This document shows positions 17,512 to 26,267 of a stretch of DNA of 64,000 bases, in pieces. The position numbers and the translations under genes are program-made. Below the pieces are notes generated by a model. The model searched no databases. It saw only the letters and a program-made list of their open reading frames with translations, and was not told the DNA's origin. The stretch lies in the NCBI GenBank assembly GCA_910588205.1, contig CAJUQK010000007.1, forward strand, positions 13,717 through 77,716, in the 5' to 3' direction. Source of the stretch: an uncultured Eggerthellaceae bacterium (GTDB taxonomy: Bacteria > Actinomycetota > Coriobacteriia > Coriobacteriales > Eggerthellaceae). The number at the start of each line of letters is the position of its first letter. Position 1 is the stretch's first letter.

Positions 17512-20500
17512 ATATCCCCAAAAGAGCGAAGGAAAGCATCATCGAGGATCGATACCGTTTAGGACTGGATGCAGGTTCGAAGACCATCAAAGCCGTCCTC
17601 TTGGATGAAGACGGTTCGCTCGTCCGCGCCCTCTACAAAAGGCACGGTTCCAATATCAAGGAAACGCTGCGTGAGGTCATCCACGAGCTCACATGGCTCC
17701 AGGGGGACCTGCCGGTCACGGTCAGCGTCACCGGATCCGCTGGTATCAGTGTCTCGGAGCTGTTGGGCATCCCTTTCGTCCAGGAGGTCATCGCCACCAC
17801 CGAAGCCGTGCGCGCTTACCATCCCGAGGCAGATGCCATCATCGAGCTCGGGGGCGAAGATGCCAAAGTGGTGTATCTGACCGGTGGCGTAGAGCAGCGC
17901 ATGAACGCCACCTGCGCGGGAGGCACGGGTGGTTTCATCGACACCATAGCCTTCATGCTAGGAGTGCGCACTTCGAACATAAGTACGCTGGCTTTAGGCG
18001 CACGCCGCATCTATCCCATTGCCAGTCGCTGTGCGGTCTTCGCCCAGACCGATGTGCGCCCTCTCCTGAACGAAGGGGCATCCAAGGCAGACATCGCCGC
18101 CAGCGCCCTGGACGCCGTGGTCCGTCAGACCTTGGGCGGCCTGGCCTGCGGGCGTCCCATCCAGGGTAACGTGGTGTTCCTGGGCGGACCCATGGAGTTC
18201 ATCCCCGCTCTGGTCCAACGTTTCCGGGACGCTCTGGACCTGGACCGACACGCCACCATCAAACCAGAGAACGCCCATCTCTATCCGGCCCTCGGTTCTC
18301 TGTTCGCTACAGAGCTGGATAGGGACCAGGAGGACCAACGCTACTGGTCTTTGGGTGAGCTCGAACGGGTATTAGCGAGCGAGGAGACGAAGCTGGATGC
18401 CACCGGTCTTGCCCGGCTCGAACCCCTCTTCGACACCGAAGAGGACCTTTCCTGCTTCCAGCAGCGTCACGCCCGGGCTGACTTCCCCAAGGCCTCGCTG
18501 ATCGATGCCCAAGGGCCGCTCTACCTCGGCATAGACTCCGGTTCCACCACCGCAAAGCTGGCCTTGATCGACGAAGCAGGGCATCTCCTCCATGCGGACT
18601 ACCAACCCATCCGTGGAGACATGATCGGCACCATCCGCTCCCTCCTGGAGCAGATGCTCATCCAACTGCCTCGACAGGCCCGCAAGGGGGTCGAGCTGCC
18701 CTATCTAGCCCAGGCAGCAGCCACCGGCTATGGCGAAGAGACGCTCAGAAAGGGATTCGGGGTGGACCTCGGGATAGTGGAGACCACAGCCCATGTACGC
18801 GCAGCCGAAGAGCTCTGCCCAGATGTCTCCTTCGTCTTAGATATCGGCGGCCAGGACATGAAGTCGCTCTGGCTGTCGAAGGGGTCAATTAATGATGCGG
18901 TATTGAACGAGGCCTGCTCCAGCGGGTGCGGTGCATTCGTGGAAGGCACTGCCCATGGGTTGAGGTCCACTCCCACAGCCTTCGCCTCGGCGGCCTTGCG
19001 AGCAAAAGCCCCGGTGGATCTAGGAACGAAGTGCACGGTCTTCATGGCCTCGCGGGTCAAGCATGCCCAGAAGGTCGGCGCATCGGTAGAGGATATCGCT
19101 GCGGGCGTATCCTATTCGGTAGTCCACAATGCGCTCTATCGGATCATCGGGCGTCAGAGGTTATCGACCCTGGGCAGCCGGATCGTGGTCCAAGGAGGAG
19201 CCTTCAGATCCGATGCTATCCTACGCGCCTTTGAGCTGGCCTGCGGACAAGAGGTCATTCGCCCCAGCAGATCCCACCTCATGGGTGCCATAGGAGCCGC
19301 CCTCATTGCCCGGGATAGAGCGAAGGCAGGCCAGCGCTCATCGCTCATCTCCTTGGAGCAGCTCAAGGAGATGGAACCTGAGCGAAGGTCTGGATGGTGC
19401 GCTGGATGCGCCAATGCGTGCAAGCTGTCTGTCCTGGATTTCGGCAATGCCACTCCCCTCATCACAGGGAACCGGTGCGAGACCGGCTCAGACCCAGCCT
19501 TCGTCCGCTTCGGGAGCACCTCTGCTCCTGCCACCCTTGTGCTCCCTGAGCCACTGGAACCTGCCGAGCATCGCCCGTCACAGCTCCCGAACCTCATCGC
19601 CCGAGAGCAAGCGCTCATCACCCAATGCTCCCATCCGAAGAGCACCGGCCAGAGATCCTCTGTGCGCGTAGGGGTGATGGATGCCCTGGAGGCTTATGGG
19701 CATCTTCCCTTCTGGACGCACCTGATGGCTTCTCTCGGCTTTTCCGTGGTCACTCCTCGCCAGGCCATCCCTCCCAAGATCAAGGCCAAGGCCTGGGAGA
19801 CGGTCTCCGCAGAAAGCCTGTGCCATCCAGCGAAGCTGGCTCATGCGAAGGCATTCGACCTGTACGATCAAGGGGTGGATGCGCTCTTCTTCCCTCAGGC
19901 TCAACGAGCATCCCACTGCTCGGTCACCTGCGAGTATCCCTTAGCGCTCAAAGACGGCATCCGTTGGCTGCGAGACGGAACGGTGCCCTTGATAGCACCC
20001 TGTCTCTCTTCCACCAAGCCTTCCGTCCTCCGTAAGGATCCCGAGGACGTGCAGCGCCTTCTGGCGGCGCTGATCCCTCTGGCAAAGGCTGCTGGCCAGC
20101 CCATCTCAGAAGAGGAGCTTCATGGTGCCCTAGAGAAGGCCTGGGCTGAGCAGCTCGGATTCGAACGGACTCTGGCGAAGGAGACCGAGCAAGCCCTCGC
20201 CCTCTTGGAAGAGGATGCGTCTCTGAAAGCGGTCCTGTTGGCCGGAAGGCCCTACCACGCAGATGAGTCCATCATGCATGGCATAGATGAGATCCTTTCG
20301 TCTCTGGGATTCATCGTGCTCGGGATGACCGGAACCGCTCCGCTCTTGAGAGCGGTGACCCTTGATGGCGAAGACCCTTCCTGGAAGCAAGCCAAACGGC
20401 TGATGAGGGCAGCTCATCTCATCACCTCTCACCCGCGTCTTGAGCTGGTATGCCTCCAATCCTTCGGCTGCGGCTACGATGCCATCTCCTTAGAGAGCGT

Positions 20501-21380
20501 GCGTTCCTTCCTCCAGCAACGAGGCCATCCGTTCACCGCCCTCAAAGTGGACGAGATGGTGGAGACGGCTCACATCAGGATCCGCCTGCGCACCCTGGCG
20601 GAATCCCTGGATACCGAACGAAGGGGTCTAACTGAGGGTGCCATCCCGGGCACGTCCCTCAAGGCAGATGCCCTTCCACCGATACCATCCGATCCATCAG
20701 CACCTTCTTCCTCAAGGCGCCCTTTGACAGAAGGTGACGTTGCCCGAGCGCGGCTCTCTCCCTTGAAGGATGCCTGCTTCACGGCGAATATCCTGGGTGC
20801 CCAGGCTTGCAGCGCCTTGGAGGAAGACCCAGATGCCGGTGAGGTCACCTTACCCGAGACCTGCAAGCGCTGCATGAACGAAGCGGTGCCGCTCATAGCC
20901 GAGCAGACCCTCGGGCTCAGAGCAACCGTGAGATGGACCACACCTTCGGAAGCGGAGGAAGATCCGCGCCTCCCTGTTCCTGCTGAAGGGAAGGACCGCC
21001 CCCGCATCGGGCTTCTGGGCAATCCGCTCCTGGTGTTCGAACCGCTCGTGAATGATGATGCCATCGCGCTGATCGGGAGCCTGGGATGCCAAGTGGTGCT
21101 CCCTGAAGAGCACGCCCTCTATGCTGAGAACGTCAGCTATCTCGATCAGCTTGACCGCTTCCATGAGCTTGGAGTGGATCATGTGATCTACCTCCAGAGC
21201 TTCGGCTGCGTGAAGGGTCACGTCCACGCCCGGGGACAACTCCACCGCTTCGCCGAACGCTTCCCTGATATGCCGATCACGGTCATCGACCACGACCCGG
21301 AATCCTCTGCGCTCAACCGTGAGAACCGCATCCGCCTCATCGTGGAGGCAGCGAAACGACGCGCAAGGGTCCAGGAATGA
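17439..21380 (+). CDS. Giant acyl-CoA dehydratase activase-like ATPase (BadF/BcrA + DUF2229)
   Basis: An ATPase of up to 1313 residues related to activators of 2-hydroxyacyl-CoA dehydratases, which use ATP to push an electron from a [4Fe-4S] centre. It has two ASKHA/BadF-type ATPase units, starting at LGLDAGSKT (41-49) and LYLGIDSGSTT (about 361). Each has a Fe-S-type cysteine motif (NATCAGGTGGF; NEACSSGCGAF). A CxxC-type segment WCAGCANAC follows near 652, then a DUF2229-like region from about 741 to the end. The start is unresolved. The only in-frame ATG/GTG/TTG before the domain is TTG at 17439, inside the divergent lhr gene and without a ribosome site. AAGGAAAGC followed by two ATC codons at 17538-17543 looks like a start with an ATC codon. 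The partner dehydratase is not in the window. Confidence 0.85.
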   Translation: MRTPPLPPASRHACSSSHHTEGLSYIPKRAKESIIEDRYRLGLDAGSKTIKAVLLDEDGSLVRALYKRHGSNIKETLREVIHELTWLQGDLPVTVSVTGSAGISVSELLGIPFVQEVIATTEAVRAYHPEADAIIELGGEDAKVVYLTGGVEQRMNATCAGGTGGFIDTIAFMLGVRTSNISTLALGARRIYPIASRCAVFAQTDVRPLLNEGASKADIAASALDAVVRQTLGGLACGRPIQGNVVFLGGPMEFIPALVQRFRDALDLDRHATIKPENAHLYPALGSLFATELDRDQEDQRYWSLGELERVLASEETKLDATGLARLEPLFDTEEDLSCFQQRHARADFPKASLIDAQGPLYLGIDSGSTTAKLALIDEAGHLLHADYQPIRGDMIGTIRSLLEQMLIQLPRQARKGVELPYLAQAAATGYGEETLRKGFGVDLGIVETTAHVRAAEELCPDVSFVLDIGGQDMKSLWLSKGSINDAVLNEACSSGCGAFVEGTAHGLRSTPTAFASAALRAKAPVDLGTKCTVFMASRVKHAQKVGASVEDIAAGVSYSVVHNALYRIIGRQRLSTLGSRIVVQGGAFRSDAILRAFELACGQEVIRPSRSHLMGAIGAALIARDRAKAGQRSSLISLEQLKEMEPERRSGWCAGCANACKLSVLDFGNATPLITGNRCETGSDPAFVRFGSTSAPATLVLPEPLEPAEHRPSQLPNLIAREQALITQCSHPKSTGQRSSVRVGVMDALEAYGHLPFWTHLMASLGFSVVTPRQAIPPKIKAKAWETVSAESLCHPAKLAHAKAFDLYDQGVDALFFPQAQRASHCSVTCEYPLALKDGIRWLRDGTVPLIAPCLSSTKPSVLRKDPEDVQRLLAALIPLAKAAGQPISEEELHGALEKAWAEQLGFERTLAKETEQALALLEEDASLKAVLLAGRPYHADESIMHGIDEILSSLGFIVLGMTGTAPLLRAVTLDGEDPSWKQAKRLMRAAHLITSHPRLELVCLQSFGCGYDAISLESVRSFLQQRGHPFTALKVDEMVETAHIRIRLRTLAESLDTERRGLTEGAIPGTSLKADALPPIPSDPSAPSSSRRPLTEGDVARARLSPLKDACFTANILGAQACSALEEDPDAGEVTLPETCKRCMNEAVPLIAEQTLGLRATVRWTTPSEAEEDPRLPVPAEGKDRPRIGLLGNPLLVFEPLVNDDAIALIGSLGCQVVLPEEHALYAENVSYLDQLDRFHELGVDHVIYLQSFGCVKGHVHARGQLHRFAERFPDMPITVIDHDPESSALNRENRIRLIVEAAKRRARVQE

Positions 21381-21383
21381 GAA

Positions 21384-21413
21384 AGAGGCTGAGCCGAAGC
21401 CCAGCCTCTCAAA
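21384..21413 (-). terminator. Hairpin terminator between convergent genes
   Basis: A strong stem AGAGGCTG/CAGCCTCT, extended by a GC pair and closed by a CGAA/TTCG tetraloop, lies just after the activase stop. On the minus strand it is followed by TTTCTCATT, so it best terminates the leftward operon ending at 21444. It may also serve the activase, though no T-run follows on the plus strand. Confidence 0.6.
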
Positions 21414-21427
21414 AAAAAGGGGGGGGG
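21411..21427. repeat. A8G9 homopolymer tract
   Basis: Eight A followed by nine G lie between the hairpin and the stop of the small acidic gene. It is intergenic and does not change a reading frame. Such runs are prone to slippage and to sequencing error. Confidence 0.6.
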
Positions 21428-21443
21428 TATCAGAAAGGCTTCC

Positions 21444-21695
21444 TTAGGCCTTGTCTGCAGCATCACCGATGCGATCAGCATCCTCGGCAGCAACCTGTGC
21501 CACCGCGCTGCCATCCTCAAGGGCCTCTTCCGCCCTTGCAGCGCGACCATAGGCCTCGGCAGCCTCCGCCGCTTCGCCGACTTCGCCCAGGACGCCCCTA
21601 TCATCATGCTCCCGCGCATCGAATTCACGCTCGATGGCTTCAGCCTTCACAGACTCCTCTTCTTTGATGGCTACTTCCCTATCCAGTTCGCTCAT
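21444..21695 (-). CDS. Small acidic Ala/Glu-rich protein, unknown function
   Basis: An 83-residue hydrophilic protein rich in Ala, Glu and Asp, with a central stretch GEAAEAAEAYGRAARAEEAL that would form an amphipathic helix. It has no cysteines, signal peptide or known domain. An excellent ribosome site (GGAGAAGGA) precedes the ATG, and a terminator follows, so it is very likely expressed as the last gene of the leftward operon. The gap to the AAA+ gene upstream is 77 bp. The function is unknown. Confidence 0.65.
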   Translation of the reverse strand: MSELDREVAIKEEESVKAEAIEREFDAREHDDRGVLGEVGEAAEAAEAYGRAARAEEALEDGSAVAQVAAEDADRIGDAADKA

Positions 21696-21772
21696 GGTCC
21701 TTCTCCTCTCGTTTCATCGGTCTTGTTCTCACGAGGGTTGCCGGATACCCTATTCCCGGCATCAGACCCTCC

Positions 21773-22474
21773 TTAAGAGACGCCAAGAAGCTCCCGTACC
21801 CGCTCAGCCTTTAGCTCGCTTCCTGCGGGCTCCTCTGTCTGGGTCAAGAGATAGCGGACGGCGTTGCGGATATCATCGGGGCCTTGGGCGAAACCGTTGG
21901 CGATGAAGGCCAAGGCATCATCGCTGAGCACAGGAGCACTGTCGCGGCTTCCCCGGACCGTGTCCTGCACGCGCCGGGCGAACTCCACCCATCCAGACCC
22001 GTCCAACGGCTCCACGCTGATCTGCCGAAAGCCATCCAATGCGCCTTCGAGCTCTGGTCCATCCACCTCTGCCATGGGAACGTCGGAGATGACCACCGTG
22101 CTCAAACCCTTGGCATTGCGGGCACTCAGGAGCAGCCGCGCCAACGACGGTCCGATATCAGGGGCCGCGAAGAGGCTCTCGAACCCGTCCAAGAGCAGGA
22201 TGTCCACCTCTCCTATCTCATCCAGGAAGCCATCGTTCACGCCGCTCTTGAGCGATGCCATCACCTCTTGGCTGTGGCAGGAGATGATCCTCCGGGTGGA
22301 GAGCAGATCCTTCTCTCGTCCCCGCGCGTAGGCCACTGATGACTTCCCTGAACCCGCAGGGCCCCAGATGAACAGCCGCTGCGCTTCCGGATGGCTCCTC
22401 CCGATGGATAGGATGGCCTCGAATGCCTCCTTGTTCCCCTCGGTGATGACCATCTCATCAAGCAGTGTGGTCAT
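21773..22474 (-). CDS. DnaA/Hda-like AAA+ ATPase
   Basis: A 233-residue AAA+ protein resembling DnaA domain III alone. Walker A is GPAGSGKS (38-45), Walker B DILLLDG (91-97), and a sensor 2-like helix is near DDIRNAVRYLL. The DnaA DNA-binding domain IV is missing, as in Hda/DnaA-paralogue proteins, and I see no beta-clamp-binding motif at the N-terminus. I chose the ATG at 22474 (AGGTGGG upstream), which overlaps the end of the zinc-ribbon gene by 17 bp and suggests coupling. Its position downstream of a molybdopterin enzyme operon is odd for a replication factor. Confidence 0.7.
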   Translation of the reverse strand: MTTLLDEMVITEGNKEAFEAILSIGRSHPEAQRLFIWGPAGSGKSSVAYARGREKDLLSTRRIISCHSQEVMASLKSGVNDGFLDEIGEVDILLLDGFESLFAAPDIGPSLARLLLSARNAKGLSTVVISDVPMAEVDGPELEGALDGFRQISVEPLDGSGWVEFARRVQDTVRGSRDSAPVLSDDALAFIANGFAQGPDDIRNAVRYLLTQTEEPAGSELKAERVRELLGVS

Positions 22475-22703
22475 GGGTTCCCACCTCGCTTCCCCTTTGA
22501 GGGCTTCTCTCTTGCGATGAGCTGCGCGCTTTCCCTGCTCCGGCAGGTTGGAAGGCAACGTATCCACAGGCAGAACAGGTGCCCGTAGCCGGGTCCACCT
22601 CACCTCCGCACTGGAAGCAGGTGATGGTAGCGGGAGGGGTGTAGAAGATGCTGTCCTCCCGATACTTGCCGCACCGACCGCATTGGGTGCAGGGATAGCA
22701 CAT
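22458..22703 (-). CDS. Small zinc-ribbon protein (MCYPCT family), copy 1
   Basis: An 81-residue protein starting MCYPCTQCGRCG. Eight cysteines form two four-Cys sets (C2, C5, C8, C11 and C29, C32, C43, C46), as in double zinc ribbons. The tail is basic and polar. A homologue with the same opening is at 40020-40205, so the two copies flank the molybdopterin gene region. AAGGG precedes the ATG. It overlaps the AAA+ gene and follows the SlyD-like gene by 15 bp. The function is unknown; it may bind nucleic acid or protein, or carry metal. Confidence 0.65.
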   Translation of the reverse strand: MCYPCTQCGRCGKYREDSIFYTPPATITCFQCGGEVDPATGTCSACGYVAFQPAGAGKARSSSQERSPQRGSEVGTHDHTA

Positions 22704-22718
22704 GGCGTCCGGGCCCTT

Positions 22719-23153
22719 CTAGTCCATTCCCACGAGCTTGACCCAGTAATCCAGGGTCTTGCCCGCGAAGGGATGGTTGAAGTCTATCCGCACGTTGTCA
22801 TCGGTCAGCTCTGTCACGAAGGCTGGCTGGCGCCTGCCATCCTCAGGGTTGGTGTGGAACAGCACATCACCCACCTTCAAGGTATATCCCTCATCTATCA
22901 GATGCTTGGGATACCACTGGGCAAGTTGTTCCTGGTATGCGCCATAGCCAAGCTCTGGAGGGATCTCCAGCTGCTTCTCCTGGCCCACTTCCATGCCAAC
23001 GAGCGCTTCCTCGATGCCACGGGGCAGCTTCATGTCACCTATCATCACGCGCAGCGGCTCCCCTTCGGAGCGGTCATCGAGTATCTTCTCGCCCTTAGCG
23101 CCACCCTTGTACAGGATGTGGACCACGCTGCCTGTATGAACCTTCTCACCCAT
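22719..23153 (-). CDS. SlyD-like FKBP peptidyl-prolyl isomerase
   Basis: A 144-residue FKBP-fold isomerase of the SlyD type. A short FKBP half is interrupted by a flap-like insert (IPPELGYGAYQEQLAQWYPK) and resumes with FVTELTDDNVRIDFNHPFAGK, the classic SlyD ending. SlyD proteins are folding helpers, and in some bacteria also metal chaperones; the His-rich tail of E. coli SlyD is absent here. The ATG at 23153 has AGGAGAG upstream. It lies 90 bp downstream of ferredoxin C, so it may help mature the metalloenzyme. That is an inference. Confidence 0.85.
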   Translation of the reverse strand: MGEKVHTGSVVHILYKGGAKGEKILDDRSEGEPLRVMIGDMKLPRGIEEALVGMEVGQEKQLEIPPELGYGAYQEQLAQWYPKHLIDEGYTLKVGDVLFHTNPEDGRRQPAFVTELTDDNVRIDFNHPFAGKTLDYWVKLVGMD

Positions 23154-23243
23154 GGCTCTCCTACCCTCGTGAACCTCATTGGGCCGCACGGCATCCGCAC
23201 GGCCCGGTATGCTTGCTCTTCTGCTCAGAAGACCACTGACCCT

Positions 23244-23729
23244 CTAGGCTTCTGTCTCGTCTATCTCGCCCACCTTGGTGTCATGGCGATGCACGGCATA
23301 GCTCGCCTTGCCCGTACCCTGAACATCGATATGCGCTGCCTTGTGGGTGCTCTTGTTCTTGGAGACGAATGCACCCTTGGCGCTGATGGGATCGAATTCG
23401 GGCACCACCAGGAACTGCTTGGGCTTCTCTGCCAGCTTCTTCGCCAGCTCTTCCACAGGTCCATAGGTGATGATGTTGGCCAAGCAATGATGCACGCACA
23501 TGGGCTCGCGGCCCTTGGCGGTGCGATCAGCGCATAGGTCGCACAGATCGGTCACGATAGGCCAGTTATTGAAGTTCCAGTGATCCTCGGTGATCTTCCA
23601 AGGGCCGTCCACGAACACCTTGATGCCCGTCTTGCCCACCGGATAGTCATGCTCTTCCTGGCAGGTCACCTGGCACGAGCCGCAGTTCGTGCAGTATTCG
23701 TAATCGAATAGAAGTCCGTAAGTCGCCAT
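23244..23729 (-). CDS. Ferredoxin-type 4Fe-4S subunit of molybdopterin enzyme C
   Basis: A 161-residue two-cluster ferredoxin. C13-x2-C16-x2-C19-x3-C23 forms one set. DLCDLCADRTAKGREPMCVHHC forms the other, with a ten-residue spacing shared with ferredoxins A and B. A C-terminal extension of about 50 residues, rich in Lys and His, is absent from A and B. It starts two bases after the stop of the catalytic subunit. It passes electrons to that subunit from an unknown soluble donor. Confidence 0.85.
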   Translation of the reverse strand: MATYGLLFDYEYCTNCGSCQVTCQEEHDYPVGKTGIKVFVDGPWKITEDHWNFNNWPIVTDLCDLCADRTAKGREPMCVHHCLANIITYGPVEELAKKLAEKPKQFLVVPEFDPISAKGAFVSKNKSTHKAAHIDVQGTGKASYAVHRHDTKVGEIDETEA

Positions 23730-23731
23730 GG

Positions 23732-26107
23732 TTACACCAGCTTTCCAAACTTATCCCAGATGAGGTCCATATCGGTGTCGTAGTTCTCAGCGATGGGCTC
23801 CACCTTGCAGACCAGGCACTTGTTGGGAGCGCCGAAGCCGAGCTTGCCGAAATGGAAGTTGGGGAGCAGGTTGTTGATGTTGGAGCGGAAGTTGCCGTAG
23901 AGATTCGGCTCGTTGCCGTCCTCCTCGGGGAACCACCAAGCATGCTGAGCGTGGATGGTCTTCTCGTCCACGATCTCAGAGACGCGGGCCTTCTGCACGC
24001 ACTCGCCGAAGGGGCTCGTCAGCTTGACCCACTGGCCGTCGGTGATGCCCAGCTTCTTCGCGGTCTCCGGGTTGATCTCGGTGATCGGGTTCGGGCAGAG
24101 CTCGCGCAGACGCGGGATCTGCCTGTGCTCGGAGTGGAAGAAGGCCGTGGTGCGGGCACCGGTGGTCAGGATGAAGGGATACTCCTCCATGAGCTTCGGA
24201 TCCACCGGACCGAATTCGGGCTCCTCGTAGTAGGGCAGCGGGTCCTCGCCGAACTGCTCGAAGGCCGTGGACCACAGCTCGATGCGGCCGGTGGGGGTGG
24301 CGAAGCCAGGGCCGCCGTCAGTGCGCATCTCGCCGCGCTCGTACTTGTAGTAGTCGACCGGGATCTGGCTGACGACGCACTTGGACACCTTGTCGAAGTA
24401 TTCGCCGTTCTGACGCTCACCCAGACGCAGCGCCTCCATGAACTCCTTAGCGGAGCGGAACTTGAATTCGTTGGCCCAGAGCTCCGGACGCAGGCGACGG
24501 CCCAGCTCATAGCAGAGCTCATAGTCAGTCAGGCAATCGCCCACTTCGATGGCCTTGTTCATGAAGCCGGCGGTGACGGTGCAGGGAGCATAATGGGTGA
24601 ACACGGTGCCCTCGCGCTCGGCGATGGTCTTCAGCGGCAGGAAGATGTCGCAGGAGGCCTCGATGGAGGGATTCATGAACGTGTCGAACCCGATGCAGAA
24701 CTCCAGAGAGTTGACGATGGCATCGTGCCAGCGCTTCGGCTCCATGGAGGTGCAGCTCATGAGGTTGTTGCCCGCATAGAAGCCCATCTTGATGGGATAG
24801 GGCTTGCCAGTCTCCAGGGCCTCCAGCATGAGGTCGGCATGGGCGTTCAGGATGATCATGCAGTAGGCCGGATACTGATCCAGGCCCACCATCTTCTGCT
24901 GGAGCTCTTCGCCAAGGCCCTTCTCGAATCCAAAGCCTGCCTCGTTGTGACCGGCTCCCGTGCCTGGGAGGATCTGGCCGCCCGGTGCGTCCAAGTTGCC
25001 GGTGATGGCCATGAGGTCAACGGTGATCTGACCATGCTGCATGCCATTGGTCTTCTGGTCAGCGGCCAGGCCCCACTGGATGGCAGCGGGCTTGGCGGTG
25101 GCGTACATGCGGGCTGCTTCGTAGATCTTCTCTACAGGCACATCGCAGATCTCGGCCGCCTTCTCTGCAGGCATCGTAGCCACGCGCTCGGCCAATTGCT
25201 CGAAGCCGTAGCACCAGTACTCTACGAAATCATGGTCATAGAGGTCTTCCTTGATGATGATGTCGCACATGGCCATGCCCAAGGCGGTGTCGGTACCGCT
25301 GCGCAGCTGCAGATGGATGTCAGCGCGTGCCGCCAGCCAGGTGACGCGCGGATCGATCACGATCAGGCGCGTGCCACGGCGCATGGCATCCACCACCGCA
25401 TGGCCGAAGAACCCGTCCGGGTTGGACTCCAGAGGCGCCTTGCCCCAGACCACCAGCACCTCGGTGAGGTCATAGCGTGGATCATCCCAACGGCCCGGCA
25501 GCGCGCCCGCGTAATCCCACTCCGGATAGGTGGTGCCGCCGATGTAGGCGATGGCAGCCAGACGCGGCGTATAGCAGGCATAGCCGGATTGGCTATAGCA
25601 GAAGTTCGGTGTACCGAAGCACATGGTGCTATAGGGGGCGAAGGTGCCACCCTCGCGACCGGTACCCGCGAACACCACGATGGACTCACGACCGTAGGCA
25701 TCGGTGATGCGGTCGTATTCGCCCTTGATGATGTCGAAGGCCTCTTCCCAGCTGATCTGCTCCCATGCATCGGCATTGCCGCGGTCCTTCGGATCGCGCT
25801 TCATAGGATGCAGGAGGCGAGCGGGGTTATAGACATAGTCCTTGAGCGCAATGCACCGCGGACAGAGCCTACCCTGGGTGACCGGGTTGTTCTCATCTCC
25901 CTCTACGCGGACGAGCTTGCCCTCATCGTTCACGTAGAGCTTGAGGCCGCATCCCACCGGATGGCATCCCGGCGGTGACCAAGGGCTCGTGCGCGTAACG
26001 GTGAGGCCGTCCTCCTCGTAGCGCCAAGGCTTCCCGATGTCATTCACATCGGAGAGCGTGTCGAGCTTGACAACCGCAGCAGTCTTGTAGAAATCGTCTT
26101 CGCTCAT
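23732..26107 (-). CDS. Molybdopterin-dependent enzyme, catalytic subunit C (catechol-dehydroxylase-like)
   Basis: A 791-residue member of the acetylene hydratase/pyrogallol transhydroxylase/catechol dehydroxylase branch of the DMSO reductase superfamily. Fe-S ligands are C48-x4-C53...C82-x2-C85. The likely Mo ligand is C178 in GYACYTPR. A C-terminal cofactor domain starts near FILTTGARTT. There is no Tat signal, so it is cytoplasmic. The ATG at 26107 has GGAAGGA upstream. It heads its own transcript, 121 bp below a conserved promoter element (26228-26257) that is also found before subunit A. Related enzymes in gut Eggerthellaceae remove the para-hydroxyl of catechols. The substrate here is unknown, and other reductions are possible. 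Confidence 0.8.
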   Translation of the reverse strand: MSEDDFYKTAAVVKLDTLSDVNDIGKPWRYEEDGLTVTRTSPWSPPGCHPVGCGLKLYVNDEGKLVRVEGDENNPVTQGRLCPRCIALKDYVYNPARLLHPMKRDPKDRGNADAWEQISWEEAFDIIKGEYDRITDAYGRESIVVFAGTGREGGTFAPYSTMCFGTPNFCYSQSGYACYTPRLAAIAYIGGTTYPEWDYAGALPGRWDDPRYDLTEVLVVWGKAPLESNPDGFFGHAVVDAMRRGTRLIVIDPRVTWLAARADIHLQLRSGTDTALGMAMCDIIIKEDLYDHDFVEYWCYGFEQLAERVATMPAEKAAEICDVPVEKIYEAARMYATAKPAAIQWGLAADQKTNGMQHGQITVDLMAITGNLDAPGGQILPGTGAGHNEAGFGFEKGLGEELQQKMVGLDQYPAYCMIILNAHADLMLEALETGKPYPIKMGFYAGNNLMSCTSMEPKRWHDAIVNSLEFCIGFDTFMNPSIEASCDIFLPLKTIAEREGTVFTHYAPCTVTAGFMNKAIEVGDCLTDYELCYELGRRLRPELWANEFKFRSAKEFMEALRLGERQNGEYFDKVSKCVVSQIPVDYYKYERGEMRTDGGPGFATPTGRIELWSTAFEQFGEDPLPYYEEPEFGPVDPKLMEEYPFILTTGARTTAFFHSEHRQIPRLRELCPNPITEINPETAKKLGITDGQWVKLTSPFGECVQKARVSEIVDEKTIHAQHAWWFPEEDGNEPNLYGNFRSNINNLLPNFHFGKLGFGAPNKCLVCKVEPIAENYDTDMDLIWDKFGKLV

Positions 26108-26227
26108 GTCACATCCTTCCTCTCTCTGATAAGGCAAGGCATCCCCTTGAACCCCTGCCTCTTCACGCTATAGGCTAGATTCCCTTCTCCTGCCCTGTCG
26201 ACGTGGCATGTGGGGTATCTTGTGCCG

Positions 26228-26257
26228 TACTCAATAATTGATGATGGTCTGAACGGG
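26228..26257 (-). promoter_or_regulatory. Conserved promoter-region element upstream of enzyme C (copy 1)
   Basis: On the plus strand this reads TACTCAATAATTGATGATGG, then T, then CTGAACGGG. The core CAATAATTG (26232-26240) is a perfect 9-bp palindrome around one base. An almost identical block is at 36800-36830 upstream of enzyme A. Both lie about 100-120 bp before the start of a molybdopterin enzyme operon and nowhere else in the window that I can see. It is a strong candidate operator for the membrane LuxR regulators. Confidence 0.65.
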
Positions 26258-26267
26258 ACGTTCTTCC

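Noticed and set aside
23852..25978. A 708-codon open frame on the plus strand opposite enzyme C
   Set aside because: It is antisense to a clearly conserved catalytic subunit and its translation has no domain; long antisense frames are expected in G+C-rich coding DNA.
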